A stretch of DNA of 64,000 nucleotides from Antitrichia curtipendula. Its lineage: Eukaryota; Streptophyta; Bryopsida; Hypnales; Leucodontaceae. The DNA lies in the NCBI GenBank assembly GCA_951230915.1, contig OX579637.1, positions 27,280,001 through 27,344,000 on the forward strand. Reading direction: 5' to 3'. Shown piece by piece: positions 1-10,348 of the stretch. Below the pieces are notes generated by a model. The model was not told where the DNA came from and did no database searches. It saw only the letters and a program-made list of their open reading frames with translations. Position numbers and translations under genes: made by a program. Each line of letters starts with the position of its first letter. Position 1 is the stretch's first letter.

Positions 1-6
1 GTTTTT

Positions 7-24
7 TTAACCCCTAAAGGACCA
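7..24 (+). repeat. solo end of a TTAA-type element
   Basis: TTAACCCCTAAAGGACCA here is the exact inverse of 62,492-62,509 and resembles the ends of the elements at 61.9 and 32.5 kb. It looks like the left terminus of a TTAA-flanked DNA element. No matching right end was found in the next 2 kb, so it is a fragment or the edge of a larger copy. Confidence 0.4.
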
Positions 25-672
25 AGGTGATTTTCCTATCAAAAACTATTCAAAACTTACTATCATTTCAATTGCAAAGAGAGAAGAACTTAAATTTTTT
101 TTTTTTGCATATCCAATCGTAAGATCTTATACTTGACTTATATATAAATACATGGAAGAAATTACCTAAACTTTGACCATGTAGATTGTTAGATATATGC
201 ATTGAAAGTGAAGAGAATAAGTTTTTTTGCACCTCACTTGACTAGATTTTTTACACTACAGAAAACCCCAAAAATTATGATTATTTATGTTAAATAATTT
301 GGTTCAGAATAAACCAAAAAAATTTAAGAAAAAAGTCACTTAATTTTCACTAATTAAAAAATTATTAAGTAGAAATAGACTGCTTCCAGATTGGAGGAAA
401 AATTAAATTGTTAATAGCTTTCAGGTGGAATTGAATCACAATAATCCCAATGTTGGGATTGTTTTAGCAAGAAAATCTAACCTTCTCTAATAATTTTTTT
501 TTTTAAATTCTAAAAATTACATTCGAAATTGAATTCTACAACTTATTTTTTGAAGAACAAAATAATTGGGTGCCTTGGGCATGTAGGGGTTTCTAGACAT
601 GTGGAAAACTTAATGACTCGACCCCCTACTTATTTCAAGGTAACCCAGTAAATTACCCCCCTCGTGAAGTGA
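25..672. other. AT-rich gene-free stretch
   Basis: AT-rich DNA with several poly-A and poly-T runs. No open frame or recognised repeat beyond the terminal motif at the window start. Confidence 0.5.
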
Positions 673-1110
673 ATGGGCATTCACTTCAGTATGACCCCGT
701 CTCCCTGGCAGTCATGTCATCTGACTGCCTATCAATCCAGCGGCGGCGCTCATGATTCACCTCTTTCCCGTTCCCCAGCTCCACCTGCCTCTCTTGTTGG
801 TCTTTGCGCCTCTCCCGTTGCTCTTCGCGCGTCTTCCTCCCCATGCTCTTCGCGCCTGTTTTCGTCGTTCTCTCCCGTTGTTGTTTTCGTTGATTTCTCC
901 CGTTGTTTCGTTGATCTCTCCCGAAGTGTGATAGTTGCGCGCGGAGGGAGGCATCGGGAATTTCCGTCGTCAGAGGTCGCTCGGAGGAAGTCGCTCGCAT
1001 TTTTCACCGCCAGAGGTCGGTCGGAGGGAGGCACTTTCAAATTCCATCGCCAGAGGTCGACGCTGCAGGCTGGGACACGGAGCGTATTCTTCGCGTTTTC
1101 TTTAATCCTC
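673..1110 (+). other. possible 5' leader exon of locus 1
   Basis: GC-richer stretch with imperfect repeats of a TCTCCCGTTG-like motif, ending at a good splice donor (CCAG then GTGAGT at about 1,111). It is open in one plus frame for 158 codons, but the translation is low-complexity and Ser/Arg-rich, and overlapping frames on both strands are open too, as expected of a biased composition. I read it as transcribed leader of the locus that follows, possibly non-coding. Between 1,300 and 2,030 there are further weak frames that I do not call. Confidence 0.25.
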
Positions 1111-2039
1111 CAGGTGAGTTACAGCGAGGTCCGCCTTGCAATTTCATAATGAGTTGGGTCTGCATGGGTTCAATTCCCAACAGTGTGATTGTTTTTCACT
1201 TGAAAAATGTTATTATTTAGTATCTGTATCACTTAAGGAAAGAGGACTGGTGCGAATTAAAGCTGTTCCTCTCTTTCACATCACCTCTGCAAATAGCACG
1301 TGGTGTTAGACCGCAGTTTTCATTAAGTGAGGGCAAATGGTGTTCAAATGTTGGTACATGGTTTTCCCTAGAGTGGACCGAAGGTACGAGAATGCTCGAA
1401 CTTCAATTTGCGTTGTTTCTCAAGTCCTGATGTTGCGTTGTCACGCAATCGCAACATCTGTCAAGACGAGGGGAGTGGGAAGGGAGAGAGGAATGGAAAG
1501 TGAGAGAGAGTTCAGGGAGTGCACGCTTTTCTGCATCGTACAGAATCGGTTACTATTTGCTGTCCGTGACCGCAAATATTGACGATGAGAGGAGGTGGTG
1601 CTTTCCTGGTTTACGTTCCGTAGAAGTTCCGATGAAATTTGATTATGTCATCACACTTCGCACATCCTTGTGGAATTACATTTGTGGTTTCGTCTTCGTT
1701 CATATCTTGAGAGTCGCCCGTGGCTCCTTTGTGGACTTCGGTACTGAAAGCTCGATTTTGCTGAGGGTTTCATGTTGGCACGAACGTTTCAAGCTGGCAT
1801 GTCCAGGAACTCCCTGACTAGACATTGTAAGTTTATTACTTCTATGGATTCATAGTTTACATGATTTAGTGAACTGTGCAGGAATACCTGAGCACTGTAA
1901 GAAGAGGCGGGGCGTCATTGTCGACAAAGACCACCATATCGTGGACGTAGACGGCACGAGGAGACAATCATGGCCACATCCTCAGTACTCAGAGTAACCC
2001 AAGCAGAGTGGGATCTCCCGTAAGATTACAGTCCTCTTT

Positions 2040-2220
2040 GTCAGTGTTTTTGTAGTTGTTTGTATTACATAAGAATGCAGTACAGTAAGCATTCGTCAGT
2101 GTTTTGTAGTTGTTTGTATTACATAAGAATGCAGTACAGTAAGCATTCGTCAGTATAGTAAGCATTCGTCAGTGTTTTTGTAGTTGTTTATATTACATAA
2201 GAATGCAGTATAGTAAGCAG
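2040..2220 (+). repeat. 54-bp tandem repeat, three units plus a fragment
   Basis: Units at 2,040-2,094, 2,095-2,148 and 2,168-2,220 begin GTCAGTGTTTT and end in AGTAAGCA. A 19-bp partial unit lies at 2,149-2,167. Units differ by one or two bases, so the duplication is recent. It lies in the presumed leader or intron of locus 1. Confidence 0.85.
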
Positions 2221-2334
2221 TGAAATCCGCCTTGCTTTCAAAAGTTTGAAAATGCCCTATAACCGCGCATGTGGACAAAGCCTTTGCTGGGAGTATCGGT
2301 GAGAATGACCGGTGCAGATCCTAAACCCTAATAT

Positions 2335-3000
2335 CATCGGGACATCTCCCGATGAAAGGCTGCGGCTTCTTCATACGGATAACAGACAGCCCGTGAAATT
2401 GGCAGCGGGATAATTCCCGATAGCAAAAAACTCACTCCATAAGTAACCTGAGAATCAAATCATTGGGATTTATCCCGCTGTTTCTGGACGAACATCATCA
2501 AACTGTAAGAAGGCGAGAATAATGTAGATAAAGTTGTCAATATTGTACATGAACACGGCCAGAAAACAAGAAATCAACGGGATAATTCCCGTTGATTACC
2601 TGCAGAAGTAATGTTGAGAGGGGAGAATATCTTACGCAATGACGTAATTAGGCCGCCACCTACAGAACAAAATCATCGGGATAAATCCCGATGAATATAA
2701 CAGTCGAGCACAATTATGAATCGATTTAGAGTAAGAACGCGAGAGGAATGCCGATAAAGTCGTCTGTACTGTACAAGAGCACGGCTTAGTAAAACAAGAA
2801 ATCAACGGGATATTTCCCGTTGATTTCCCGCAGAAGTAATGTTGAATGGAGAGAAGAATATCTTACTCAATCTCGTAATTAGGCCGCCACCTACAGAACA
2901 AAATCAACGAGATAAATCCCGATGAATATGTCAGTCGAGTACATGTAAGGATCGATGTAGAGTATGACGTCACGAACGTTCAACGGGATAATTCCCGATG
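2335..3000. repeat. cluster of eight 20-bp palindromes
   Basis: Palindromes of the form CAWCGGGA-NNNN-TCCCGWTG start at 2335, 2403, 2461, 2575, 2674, 2803, 2905 and 2981. Examples are CATCGGGATAAATCCCGATG (2674) and CAACGGGATAATTCCCGTTG (2575). Both arms can carry either CAT/ATG or CAA/TTG, including mixed pairs. The inner arm CGGGA/TCCCG is nearly invariant and the centre is mostly A/T. Each could fold into a short hairpin. They lie upstream of the first good coding exon of locus 1. Confidence 0.85.
2505..2965 (+). repeat. about 229-bp tandem duplication carrying two palindromes per unit
   Basis: Two diverged units (about 2,505-2,733 and 2,734-2,965) share long blocks, for example the stretch around GGCCGCCACCTACAGAAC, and each holds one CAACGGG-type and one CATCGGG-type palindrome. 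The right-hand palindrome changed from CATCGGG to CAACGAG on its left arm between units, which shows substitution inside the motif after duplication. Confidence 0.8.
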
Positions 3001-3058
3001 AAAACTCCAAAAACTGATTAGGAGGTGGAAGTCTCACATTCTTGCCTGTCATTGCGCA

Positions 3059-4383
3059 GAGAGAGTACATCGACGAACTTTCCTCCAAGCCTGACACCCA
3101 TCAGACTTTATAAGTTTATCGACTCGGTAGTGAACACGTTCCAATACATCGGCGAGTACAGTCCAGGAGCTGTGATTCGATGCAGCAGAAAAGTTACAGC
3201 GTGGGGCCTTAAGTGGATGGACCAGCCAGACAGTGCTGCAATCATATGCCCTAAGCTCTCCTTTGACGGCAGGAGTCACATGTCGACGGGATTAGACATC
3301 CTCGAGCTTCAAGGGCTGGATAATTCCACTGTCCTAGTCATTGTTCAGGAGATTGTTCCAAAAAAGACAGAAACGAGAACATACGGCTTGATCCTCGACT
3401 ATGCCACGATGGATCTCCAGATGTGCGAGACAATGACAGTTAAGAATTTTCTAGAGAAACCTGACGGTTCTCATTTCTGGACACCAGACGAGATGACCAA
3501 CGAGTGGGTCATTATAGACGGGTGCCGAGGAGAGACAAATCCATCCACCGTAGCAGTCGCTGCTAAACCTTCCACGCCGTCTACTCCAAAGAAGCAGAGG
3601 AAGAGGAAAGCCATAGCGGGCGGACCCGGAGATGACATTGTGGAGGAAGCAGAGGCAAAGGGCAAGGGCAAGAAGAAAAGCAAGGCCGCCCCACTCACTA
3701 TTGCGCAAGCAGTGAACATGACGGAGGCTGAGGTCAACAAGCTTGAGCCTGGTGAAATCAAAGAGATAAACAAGTTGTACAACCAGGTTTTCAAGCCAAT
3801 GTACAAATGGGAAAGGAAGCCACTAGCCAATGCGAAAGGGGTACCCTTGCGAGTGCACTACAAGTTCCTCCACAGGGCTGTTCCAGGGGATCTCGTGTAC
3901 AGAGATATAGAGCCCAAACGACTCAAAGGAATAAGGAATAAGATTCTCGTGGACAACGACTTTCACTCCGAGAACCGATGTATAACCGTTCTGCCTTTAA
4001 AGCGTGGACCATACGGGCCCAAGAATCTGGTAGAATTCCATGACCAGTGTCCAGAGAAGGAAAGTATGACCACCAAGTCGCACTACTACATTATTGGTGG
4101 TCAGCACACTGTTGCAGCAACCAAGGATTTGATCGAGAATAAACACATCCTTGAGGCGGACAAAGCTGACGCGTCAACGTTCAACATCATTCCCATATGG
4201 GCGTCGTATGAAAAAGATAGGAATGATATCGTACATCTTTCGAGAGCTCTCAACCAAAACATTGCTGGTGAGCAGAAGGAGCAAAGATTTACACAGTAGC
4301 TTGCGCACGCCCGAGTAAAATGGAAAGACATGGGGTCCCCTCACCCGTCATACGGAGGACGAGCGCACTCAGCAGCTTACCTT
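3059..4383 (+). CDS. locus 1, ParB-like exon
   Basis: Long coding exon bounded by an acceptor (cattgcgcag at 3,058) and a donor (CTT then GTAAGT at 4,384). An initial ATG is not evident, so the start lies in an earlier exon. The first third is unrecognised. The middle is a Lys/Ala/Glu-rich linker (about 3,570-3,720). Residues encoded around 3,980-4,270 resemble a ParB/sulfiredoxin-type fold: a beta strand with PL, then YYIIGGQHTVAA in the place of the ParB DGxHR box, then an Asn/Gln-rich helix. One in-frame TAG (4,297-4,299) follows CAG and is one C-to-T step from CAG. The frame then continues to the donor. Either the allele is broken or translation ends there. The ParB assignment rests on motif shape only. 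Confidence 0.5.
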
Positions 4384-4686
4384 GTAAGTTCTACTCAACG
4401 AATGTCGAAGTCATGCTTGTACATTGATTTTCTCTTCCTGACAATCAGCGGGAAATATCCCGATGTCCAGAGACTCGCAGTAAGCCTTCTACTAGGCGGG
4501 AGAGGTCCACATGCTCAGGAACTGCAGTCATCTGTCGATGAATTTTTGTGGATGCTGTCACGTTGTTCACAAGATAGCCTTACGTCAGACCATCAACGGG
4601 ATATATCCCGCTGATGAGTAGTTTCATTACATGCTGATGTCCCGAGAATTCCTGACAAAACTGGCACTGTTGGCGTTCGTGTATAG
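4384..4686 (+). other. intron or short exon region with two palindromes
   Basis: Palindromes at 4,445-4,464 and 4,594-4,613. The first overlaps a possible acceptor (acaatcag at 4,448). The frame of the previous exon is open from about 4,471 to 4,614, so a short exon may lie here. An acceptor at 4,686 (gtgtatag) starts the next long exon. Confidence 0.4.
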
Positions 4687-6028
4687 GGATTCTATTCTGT
4701 GATGTCCTCCATCTTCACTGGGTTCAAGAATGTGGACAACCCGGATTTGAAAATCCCGCTACTCTTCATCGAGAAGGAGGAAGACTTCGAACGCTGGCTT
4801 AAGATTGATAAGGACTTTCTAGGCAAATTGCTTCCGGACGGTAACGGGCCAAAATCGAAGGGGAGCCGTAAGCCTCTGGGATACACCGACTTCAAGCCCT
4901 TGTGGGGACTGCGTGATGAGGACCTGAACTACTTGGCCGGCCAAGTGGAGGAGGGAGTCGTGTGCATGAAAAAAACGGCTCTCAACCTCGACATCGATGG
5001 AATGCCAACCACTCCTGTGGCAGTGGCAGCAGCGCGAGAGAAGAAGCTGAGGGCCATGAAGAACGAGCTCATGTGCCACTACATGCAGAAACCTCTTCCT
5101 AGCAAGAAACCAGACTACTCTCCGTACACGGCAGCAGAATGGGATACCTTCGCGGCTGAGAAGAAGATCACCCGGGAGCAAGTCGAATGGTGGACGGAAA
5201 AAAGCATGGCCACGGAGAAGGGCAAGGAGTGGCTGGAGGGTCGTACGAAGGCCCTCAACAAAACACACGATCCAAGCGACTGTCCCGAGGATGTTAAGAC
5301 GATGTGGGGGTCCTTCATGAACGTTCACAGAGAGGAGATCGAGGAAAAGGTATCCAGCATATTCGAAATGGATTACATGTGCAAGGTCATGGACGAGAAA
5401 TGCTGGGACATCAGTAAGATTCTATCTGATGATTCCGTGAAGGCATGGCGCGGTGAGGCGAAGACCCACATGTACTTCTGGTTTCTCTTTGAAGTGACCA
5501 GCGCCGGCGCTCGCGCAAAACTCCTGGAGCACCGCAATTTGAACCGCGTGTTTGATGCTCTCGAGTACAAGGATACCAATCGTCGCCTCATAAGAGCCCG
5601 TTCACCAGCAGTTCTTGTCACGGATGGTGCCGGATTTCATGATATTCTGGCTCACTTAGAGTGGCGAAAGCAGAACATGAAAGTCCGACTGTGGGACTGG
5701 CATGTAGTTTATTACATTCCGGAGAAATCGGATGGCTTCCCGAAACCAGTTGCCGGAACACATTACACGGTGTACTTGGTCTTCCTATACGCCTACGACC
5801 AGGAGCACGGTGCAACGAGCAGCTTCAGCAATTTCTTCCCAGGCAAAGAAGAGATGTCCGCTGTCTATTTCTCGAGGGATTTGGACGTAGTGGACGCATT
5901 GTACAGGCGGCCGGTGATGCCTTGGTTTTCAATTGCCGCGTCTGTAGAGATTTTCCGTCACCACGTCACCGATAATATGGTGATTTTCAACATCAACGGC
6001 GGTCCGGACTTCACTTCTCTGGGACTGG
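4687..6028 (+). CDS. locus 1, methylase-like exon
   Basis: About 447 open codons between an acceptor at 4,686 and a donor at 6,029 (GG then GTAAGC). The N-terminal two thirds are a Lys/Glu-rich helical region I do not recognise. The end (about 5,860-6,028) has the layout of the C-terminal half of an N6/N4 DNA methylase: RRPVMPWFSIAASVEIF in the place of the KP...LI segment, DNMVIFNINGGPDFTS in the place of VLDPFxGSGT (motif I), and in the next exon a strand ending in VVYDSE in the place of the acidic end of motif II. No DPPY box is obvious. If truly derived from a methylase, the catalytic residues look lost. The same order (ParB-like, then methylase-like) recurs at 37-44 kb. Confidence 0.45.
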
Positions 6029-6117
6029 GTAAGCGGTAGTTCATTATTCCCACGATTTTTTATTTCTCACGTCAGTCCTCTTCTAGTGCACTGATGATCG
6101 CTATTGTAATGTGTCAG

Positions 6118-6681
6118 GTCTCCGAGAATAAGGTCATCGAAGTCGTTTATGACTCCGAGACACAGTCCAGGGCAACACTTGTCGCCAGGCAGCTATGGGA
6201 CCAATTACATACTGCTGGACATCTTCCTCCTGAGGATGAGGACGAAGGTGGAGATGAAGGTGGAGACAAGGGTGGAGACGAGGGTGGAGACGAAGGTGCA
6301 CTTCAGGATCGCGGGGACGGCAACGATGGTGCAGAAGAGGATCGCAGTGACAATGACGACGCTGGCAACGATCTATCGGATGACCACCAGTCTTCAGAGA
6401 CTGTCGAGGGAGATGAAGTTGACAATGGCGCAAGGGATGATGATTCTCCACATCTAGAAGTGCAAGATGATTCACTGGACGACCTGCCCTCAAGACCTGA
6501 CACGGGAGGTGAGGATAACGCATCAGACAAGGAAGACATTACCCCTCGCACAGAAGGTCGGCCAGAGAGTGATCAGGAGGAAGTCAAGAATCCGGATCCA
6601 CTGAACCACGCGAGTACCCCTCACGCCTTGGAGGACATGGAGCCAGCACGCAATGACGAGGGAACTGGAGGCTTCAGAAAG
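6118..6681 (+). CDS. locus 1, acidic repeat exon
   Basis: Follows acceptor gtgtcag (6,117) and ends at a donor (AAAG then GTTAGT at about 6,682). It opens with the putative motif II strand of the methylase-like region (KVIEVVYDSE), then turns into an Asp/Glu/Gly-rich tract with GGDEGGDE-type repeats and further acidic, Ser-rich sequence, probably disordered. The phase across the preceding intron does not join cleanly with the donor I chose, so an exon border or a small frameshift remains unresolved. A 20-bp palindrome (6,701-6,720) sits in the following intron. Confidence 0.45.
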
Positions 6682-6700
6682 GTTAGTCGTCGCAGCTAAT

Positions 6701-6720
6701 CATCGGGATATATCCCGTTG
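6701..6720. repeat. 20-bp palindrome in an intron
   Basis: CATCGGGATATATCCCGTTG, mixed-arm member of the locus 1 family, between donor 6,682 and acceptor 6,772. Confidence 0.85.
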
Positions 6721-6772
6721 CTAGTTCCGCATTGCGCATAATCATCTACTGAGGAAGTCGTGCGTGTTCGCA

Positions 6773-7421
6773 GGATAAGTCCGCACGGAGAGTGACGTTT
6801 CGCTCAGCAAAGGAGTCGGGCGCGGTGAAGCCGAGGACGGGCTCAAGCTCTGCACAGGTTCGGGGCGAGTCAGGTCCGCGCAAGGAGTTGAGGACGAAGC
6901 GTAGGCTGGATATCAACCTCACAAAAGAGGACCCTCCAGCCAATCCTTCACTGTCACCTGAGCAGCCTGCAGTGAAACAAAGCCCGACCGACTCCTCCCC
7001 TAAATCGTCCGGAGACGAGGTTGCCTCAACGGGGACTCCGGAAGCGAGCAAAGCAGCCTCCATTCTTCTTGCCTGTTCAGGAAAGGGTGGAGCTGCTCCT
7101 GCCAAGGACGCTTTCAGAGACATATTGCCGACCAACCTGGACTCTTCCCGTGACGTACCTTCGCGGAGGGAGCGGTGCTTGGATGCAACGGGACATCTCC
7201 CGATCCCTGATGAACAGGCTTGTACTTCTCGTCCTCGTCAGTCCAAGGGGATCGAGCCGATTACAGATTCATCGGGAGATCTCCCGTTGCCTCAGGCGCC
7301 TGATGTTCAACCAATCGTGGAAATGGGGGACAGCATAATGGAGGATACAATGGCGGACCTCACAAAAATGAGTCCAGATGCACTCATTTATTTATCGCGA
7401 CATTTTTCAGATAGCCTCTGA
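6773..7421 (+). CDS. locus 1, low-complexity linker exon with two coding palindromes
   Basis: Follows a good acceptor (gtgttcgcag, 6,772). The product is Ser/Pro/Lys/Glu-rich with no recognised domain and is probably a disordered linker. Two family palindromes lie inside the open frame: 7,186-7,205 reads as TGHLPIP and 7,270-7,289 as SGDLPLP, so the palindrome contributes a recurring [ST]-G-[HD]-L-P-[IL]-P peptide without breaking the frame. The reading frame changes between here and the next segment (acceptor tttttcag at about 7,411), so the true 3' border lies upstream of the written end. Confidence 0.4.
7186..7289. repeat. two 20-bp palindromes inside coding sequence
   Basis: CAACGGGACATCTCCCGATC (7,186) and CATCGGGAGATCTCCCGTTG (7,270), 84 bp apart and in the same codon phase. 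Both carry the inner CGGGA/TCCCG arms typical of the family. Confidence 0.85.
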
Positions 7422-7610
7422 CAGTGGACAGCTGGGAACAGAGGAAAGGGGCGTAGGACATGGGGCTTGTTCGTCTGCGAGGGACGTGGAGGTGGAAGTG
7501 ACTGTTGCTAAAGAGGTCACGGTGCAAGGTACTACATCTGCGAGGGACGTGGAGGTGGAAGTGACTGTTGCTGAAGAGGTCACGGTGCAAGGTACTACAT
7601 TTGGCACCTT
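7412..7610 (+). CDS. locus 1, exon with a duplicated 21-residue unit
   Basis: Open frame after acceptor tttttcag. It encodes two consecutive 21-residue copies beginning SARDVEVEVTVA, differing at one residue (Lys to Glu), from a 63-bp tandem duplication at 7,474-7,599. Alternating Val/Glu suggests a short beta-rich or disordered spacer. No domain recognised. It lies directly before the phosphatase-like exon. Confidence 0.35.
7474..7599 (+). repeat. 63-bp tandem duplication, two units
   Basis: 7,474-7,536 and 7,537-7,599 are identical except for one A/G difference. The length is a multiple of three and it lies in frame. Confidence 0.9.
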
Positions 7611-7694
7611 CCGTAGTTCTAGGGGTTTCATTGAAGTTTATTTTGCTTCTTCTTTGACTCGTTTTTAACTGGGCTTTGCTCTAATTGACTGCAG

Positions 7695-8350
7695 ATTGTG
7701 GTGGTCCTTCGACGACGCAACCTAGCACATCGGAAAAGGTAGCTCGACGTCAGTATTTAGTGGTCCTTGACTTAAATGGAGTGCTTCTTCATAGGTCCTA
7801 CCATTGTAATAAACTCCACGTTGAGCGTCGCCCTGGTGTCACCACGTTTCTGCACTGGCTGCGGGGTAGAGCGGATGTCGCATTCTGGAGTAGTGTTACC
7901 CCAAGAAACATGGACAATTTGTTGGACATTGTCCTTGCGGATTGTTCCTTTGGCCGTAGAGATGTCATTTGTCTGGCTCAAGGGGCATGCAGGAAGTCCA
8001 GTTACAGGGCCCCCTCTGCACCAGATAAGCCGGTCTTCCTAAAAGAGCTGACGGCATTTGCAAGCATTGCTAGTTTGTCCACGTTGGATAACATTCTTCT
8101 AATTGACGACAGTCCAGAAAAGAACCTCTTGAATGATCCACATAGTGCTGTTTTTCCTCAGTCCTTCCGTGGTGAACTCCTCGACAACTACCTGTGCATG
8201 CAGTTGATGCCGTGGCTTGATGGCCTCCTTCTGTCAAATCAGGCGGTGACTGATTATGTGAGGGCGAATCCCCTTCCTGGCGGGCAGGAATCATTGGATC
8301 CCTTTTCCACTGTGGCCTGGGGAATTACGTCCGGACTACAGCGTCACTGA
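7695..8350 (+). CDS. FCP1/SCP-like HAD phosphatase domain, end of locus 1
   Basis: Exon after acceptor gactgcag (7,694), ending in TGA at 8,350. It carries an FCP1-homology (NLI-interacting factor-like) HAD domain: strand 1 QYLVVLDLNGVLL with the first Asp of the DxDx(T/V) box kept and the second replaced by Asn, as in plant DLNG-type members; RPGVTTFLHWL; ADVAFWSSVTPRNMDNLLDIV for motif II (Ser/Thr); a Lys in PVFLKELT for motif III; and ILLIDDSPEKNLLNDP for motif IV. The fold is complete. Loss of the second Asp makes classical phosphatase activity uncertain. Family members act on phosphoserine proteins such as the RNA polymerase II tail. Whether it is one chain with the ParB-like exons is inferred only from shared strand and spacing. 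Confidence 0.7.
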
Positions 8351-9330
8351 TTCCTATTGGCGTGGGGCTTCATCGGGAGGTTTCCCGTTGTTTGAATCGA
8401 CAGTCTATGTGAATGACATTTTCTGACGGTCGGAGTACAAATTGTAATTCTAATTGTAAATGATGTTGTAAATTGTTGATTAGACATTTCTCTGAACCTG
8501 TAATTGTCGAATTGTCAAAACATTATCATATATGGATTAGGAGGGAAGTGATACTTCTTCACAATTCATTCCATGTGCACAGTCACTCAGATTGTTTCTT
8601 AATTGTTCCTCTTTTACACCCAATGTGAACTGTATGTGTGCTGTGGTTCCAGTTATTACTTTTAAGTACTGTTTATATGCCAGGATTTAGAGCTTTCCCG
8701 TCATTCATTAGCTTCCCCTGTATTCCTTAGCAAATACTGGCTACCATGTACTTGTAATTGGTAGTTCATATGCAGGATATTACTAAACGTACTTGTTCAG
8801 TTTCGGCTACCTTACATTACCGCATAAGATACTCATATGCTGACTTCCATATCTTCTAAATCCAATTCCTACACAATAATATTAGAGTGTTTTTTTAATG
8901 TATTGGGAGTTCTCCCGTTGCGCAGCGGTTTTTTGTCAACTTTTGTGTCCACTTGAACATGATGAGATCTTCCATTTACAAGATATGCGTAAAGTGAGTG
9001 TCCCTTTTAAGCTTATCGGGCGAATTTTGTTATTCATTGGTTGTCAGTGATGTGACTGTCCATTCTAAACTCAACGGGAGATCAATCCATTTTTAGTTCT
9101 CCTGTGTGAAGTGACTGTGCGTAATAAATCATCGGGATACATCCCGTTGTTCACTGGCTCTCAGTCAAGTGACTGGCCTTTCTAAATTCATCGGGATATC
9201 TCCCGTTCATTTAAGGTTCTCTGTACAGTGAGTGTCCTTCGGAATAACATCGGGAAATCTCCCGTTCATTAGGGGTTTAGTCCTCCTCCGTCTGACGAGT
9301 TGACTTCCTTGCTGTGTTTTGTTTATGCAG
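8351..9330. other. gene-free stretch with five palindromes
   Basis: No coding frame. Palindromes at 8,371, 8,901, 9,130, 9,189 and 9,248, plus decayed halves near 9,016 and 9,073. The last three are spaced exactly 59 bp apart (start to start) and are embedded in a loose repeat (TTCATCGGGA...CCCGTTCATT...AGTGAGTGTCC). Confidence 0.7.
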
Positions 9331-9812
9331 AGGGCGGCAGTCGTTGTTCTGACAGGTGCTTTATGCGTCCATGGCGGTGTTTTGGATCTTCCTGAAATAA
9401 TCAATGTTCCTTCTGGTTTCCGTGACTTTCTTAGTCAGTTGGTTGAAGGGCTCACTGTGGGTTGTATTCCTCCATGCATTTGTCTACTTTGGAGGTGCTT
9501 ATGCGGCGTCTTCTTCCGCGAAAGATTTGGAAAGGGTTTCATTATTTGGCCGGTTCAAACAACCCTGACAAGAATAATCCTTATCCACACTGTGAGGCAT
9601 TACTGAACCGGATCTTAGGTAGCCCTAGACTGCGCAGCATTTTTTTGGATCAAACTATTGTAGTACTTCAGTTAGATCCTCTTCAATGGCCACGTTCTCA
9701 TTTGATAGGTCCCTCCATATGCGTGCGGGATGATATTGATCTCCTTAAATTAGACGATCCATGGTATGTACGGAAGGAGCTACTTATAGTTGGGAATTTT
9801 GTTACGCAGTAG
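9331..9812 (+). pseudogene. second, broken HAD/FCP1-like copy
   Basis: Starts after acceptor tttatgcag (9,330). One frame gives VVVLTGALCVHG and VPSGFRDFL, in the positions of LVVLDLNGVLL and RPGVTTFL of the upstream domain. After about 9,450 a second frame continues with YSSMHLSTLEVLMRRLL, a Lys-containing segment, RSIFLDQT and a C-terminal helix, matching the order of the upstream HAD motifs, and ends at TAG 9,812. The catalytic Asp residues are missing (DLNG is TGAL; DDSP is DQTI). It reads as a diverged duplicate with a frameshift, or as two exons of an inactive HAD-like protein. Homology is by motif order only. Confidence 0.4.
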
Positions 9813-9899
9813 TCGAGTTTAGTAGTTTAGATACTATAGGGATTTCCTTTCTTTCTTTTTTTGGGCAACTTCTTCATTGTGACCTTCTTTATCGGTGTT

Positions 9900-9905
9900 A
9901 ATAAA
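9900..9905 (+). terminator. polyadenylation signal AATAAA
   Basis: AATAAA about 90 bp after the stop of the HAD-like copy. Probable 3' end of the locus 1 transcript or of that copy. Confidence 0.45.
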
Positions 9906-10348
9906 ATGTGGTGAACCTTCCTCACCTTCTATTTATTTTCAAATTCCATTCGACCGTGCCAACAGTCCTCTTGTACCATAAGTTTGAATGCGGGGATTAC
10001 ATCGGGAGAATTCTGGATCCTTATTTTGCAGGGTGATACTAATGGGTCAGTGCTTACTAAGTCCTTGTAATAATCTAAGTTGAATAGTAATTGTTTTCAT
10101 TGATTTATTGCAAAACTTATGATCCCAATGTCTGGGATCTGCACTACAACGGCAACTTTCCTGATGAATCTTCTCTATTGTTATATAAAATAAATGTTTT
10201 ATGGCTGAAACATCTTAGTTATTATGTTTTTTTGGGTATGAACATGGTCTACTTCATTGTAATCTTTCCACTTTCATAGGCATTGCGGTCTCAAAAACCA
10301 ACACAGCAGGAGCTCTCCCAATGTATTCTCCTAGGACAAAGTCTAAAA
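9906..10348. other. gene-free stretch
   Basis: No convincing gene. A palindrome half (CATCGGGAGAATTC) at about 9,999 is the last member of the family. One 62-codon open frame at 10,091 is not supported. Confidence 0.4.

Noticed and set aside
1140..1190. Possible tRNA (GGGTTCAATTCCC resembles a T-loop box B)
   Set aside because: No matching box A, anticodon stem or acceptor stem at the right spacing.
6134..6523. His/Leu/Arg-rich minus-strand frame
   Set aside because: Shadow of the acidic GGDE repeat exon on the plus strand.
2335..9267. CRISPR-like array
   Set aside because: Short palindromes with irregular spacing in spliced eukaryotic DNA; no constant repeat with unique spacers and no cas genes.
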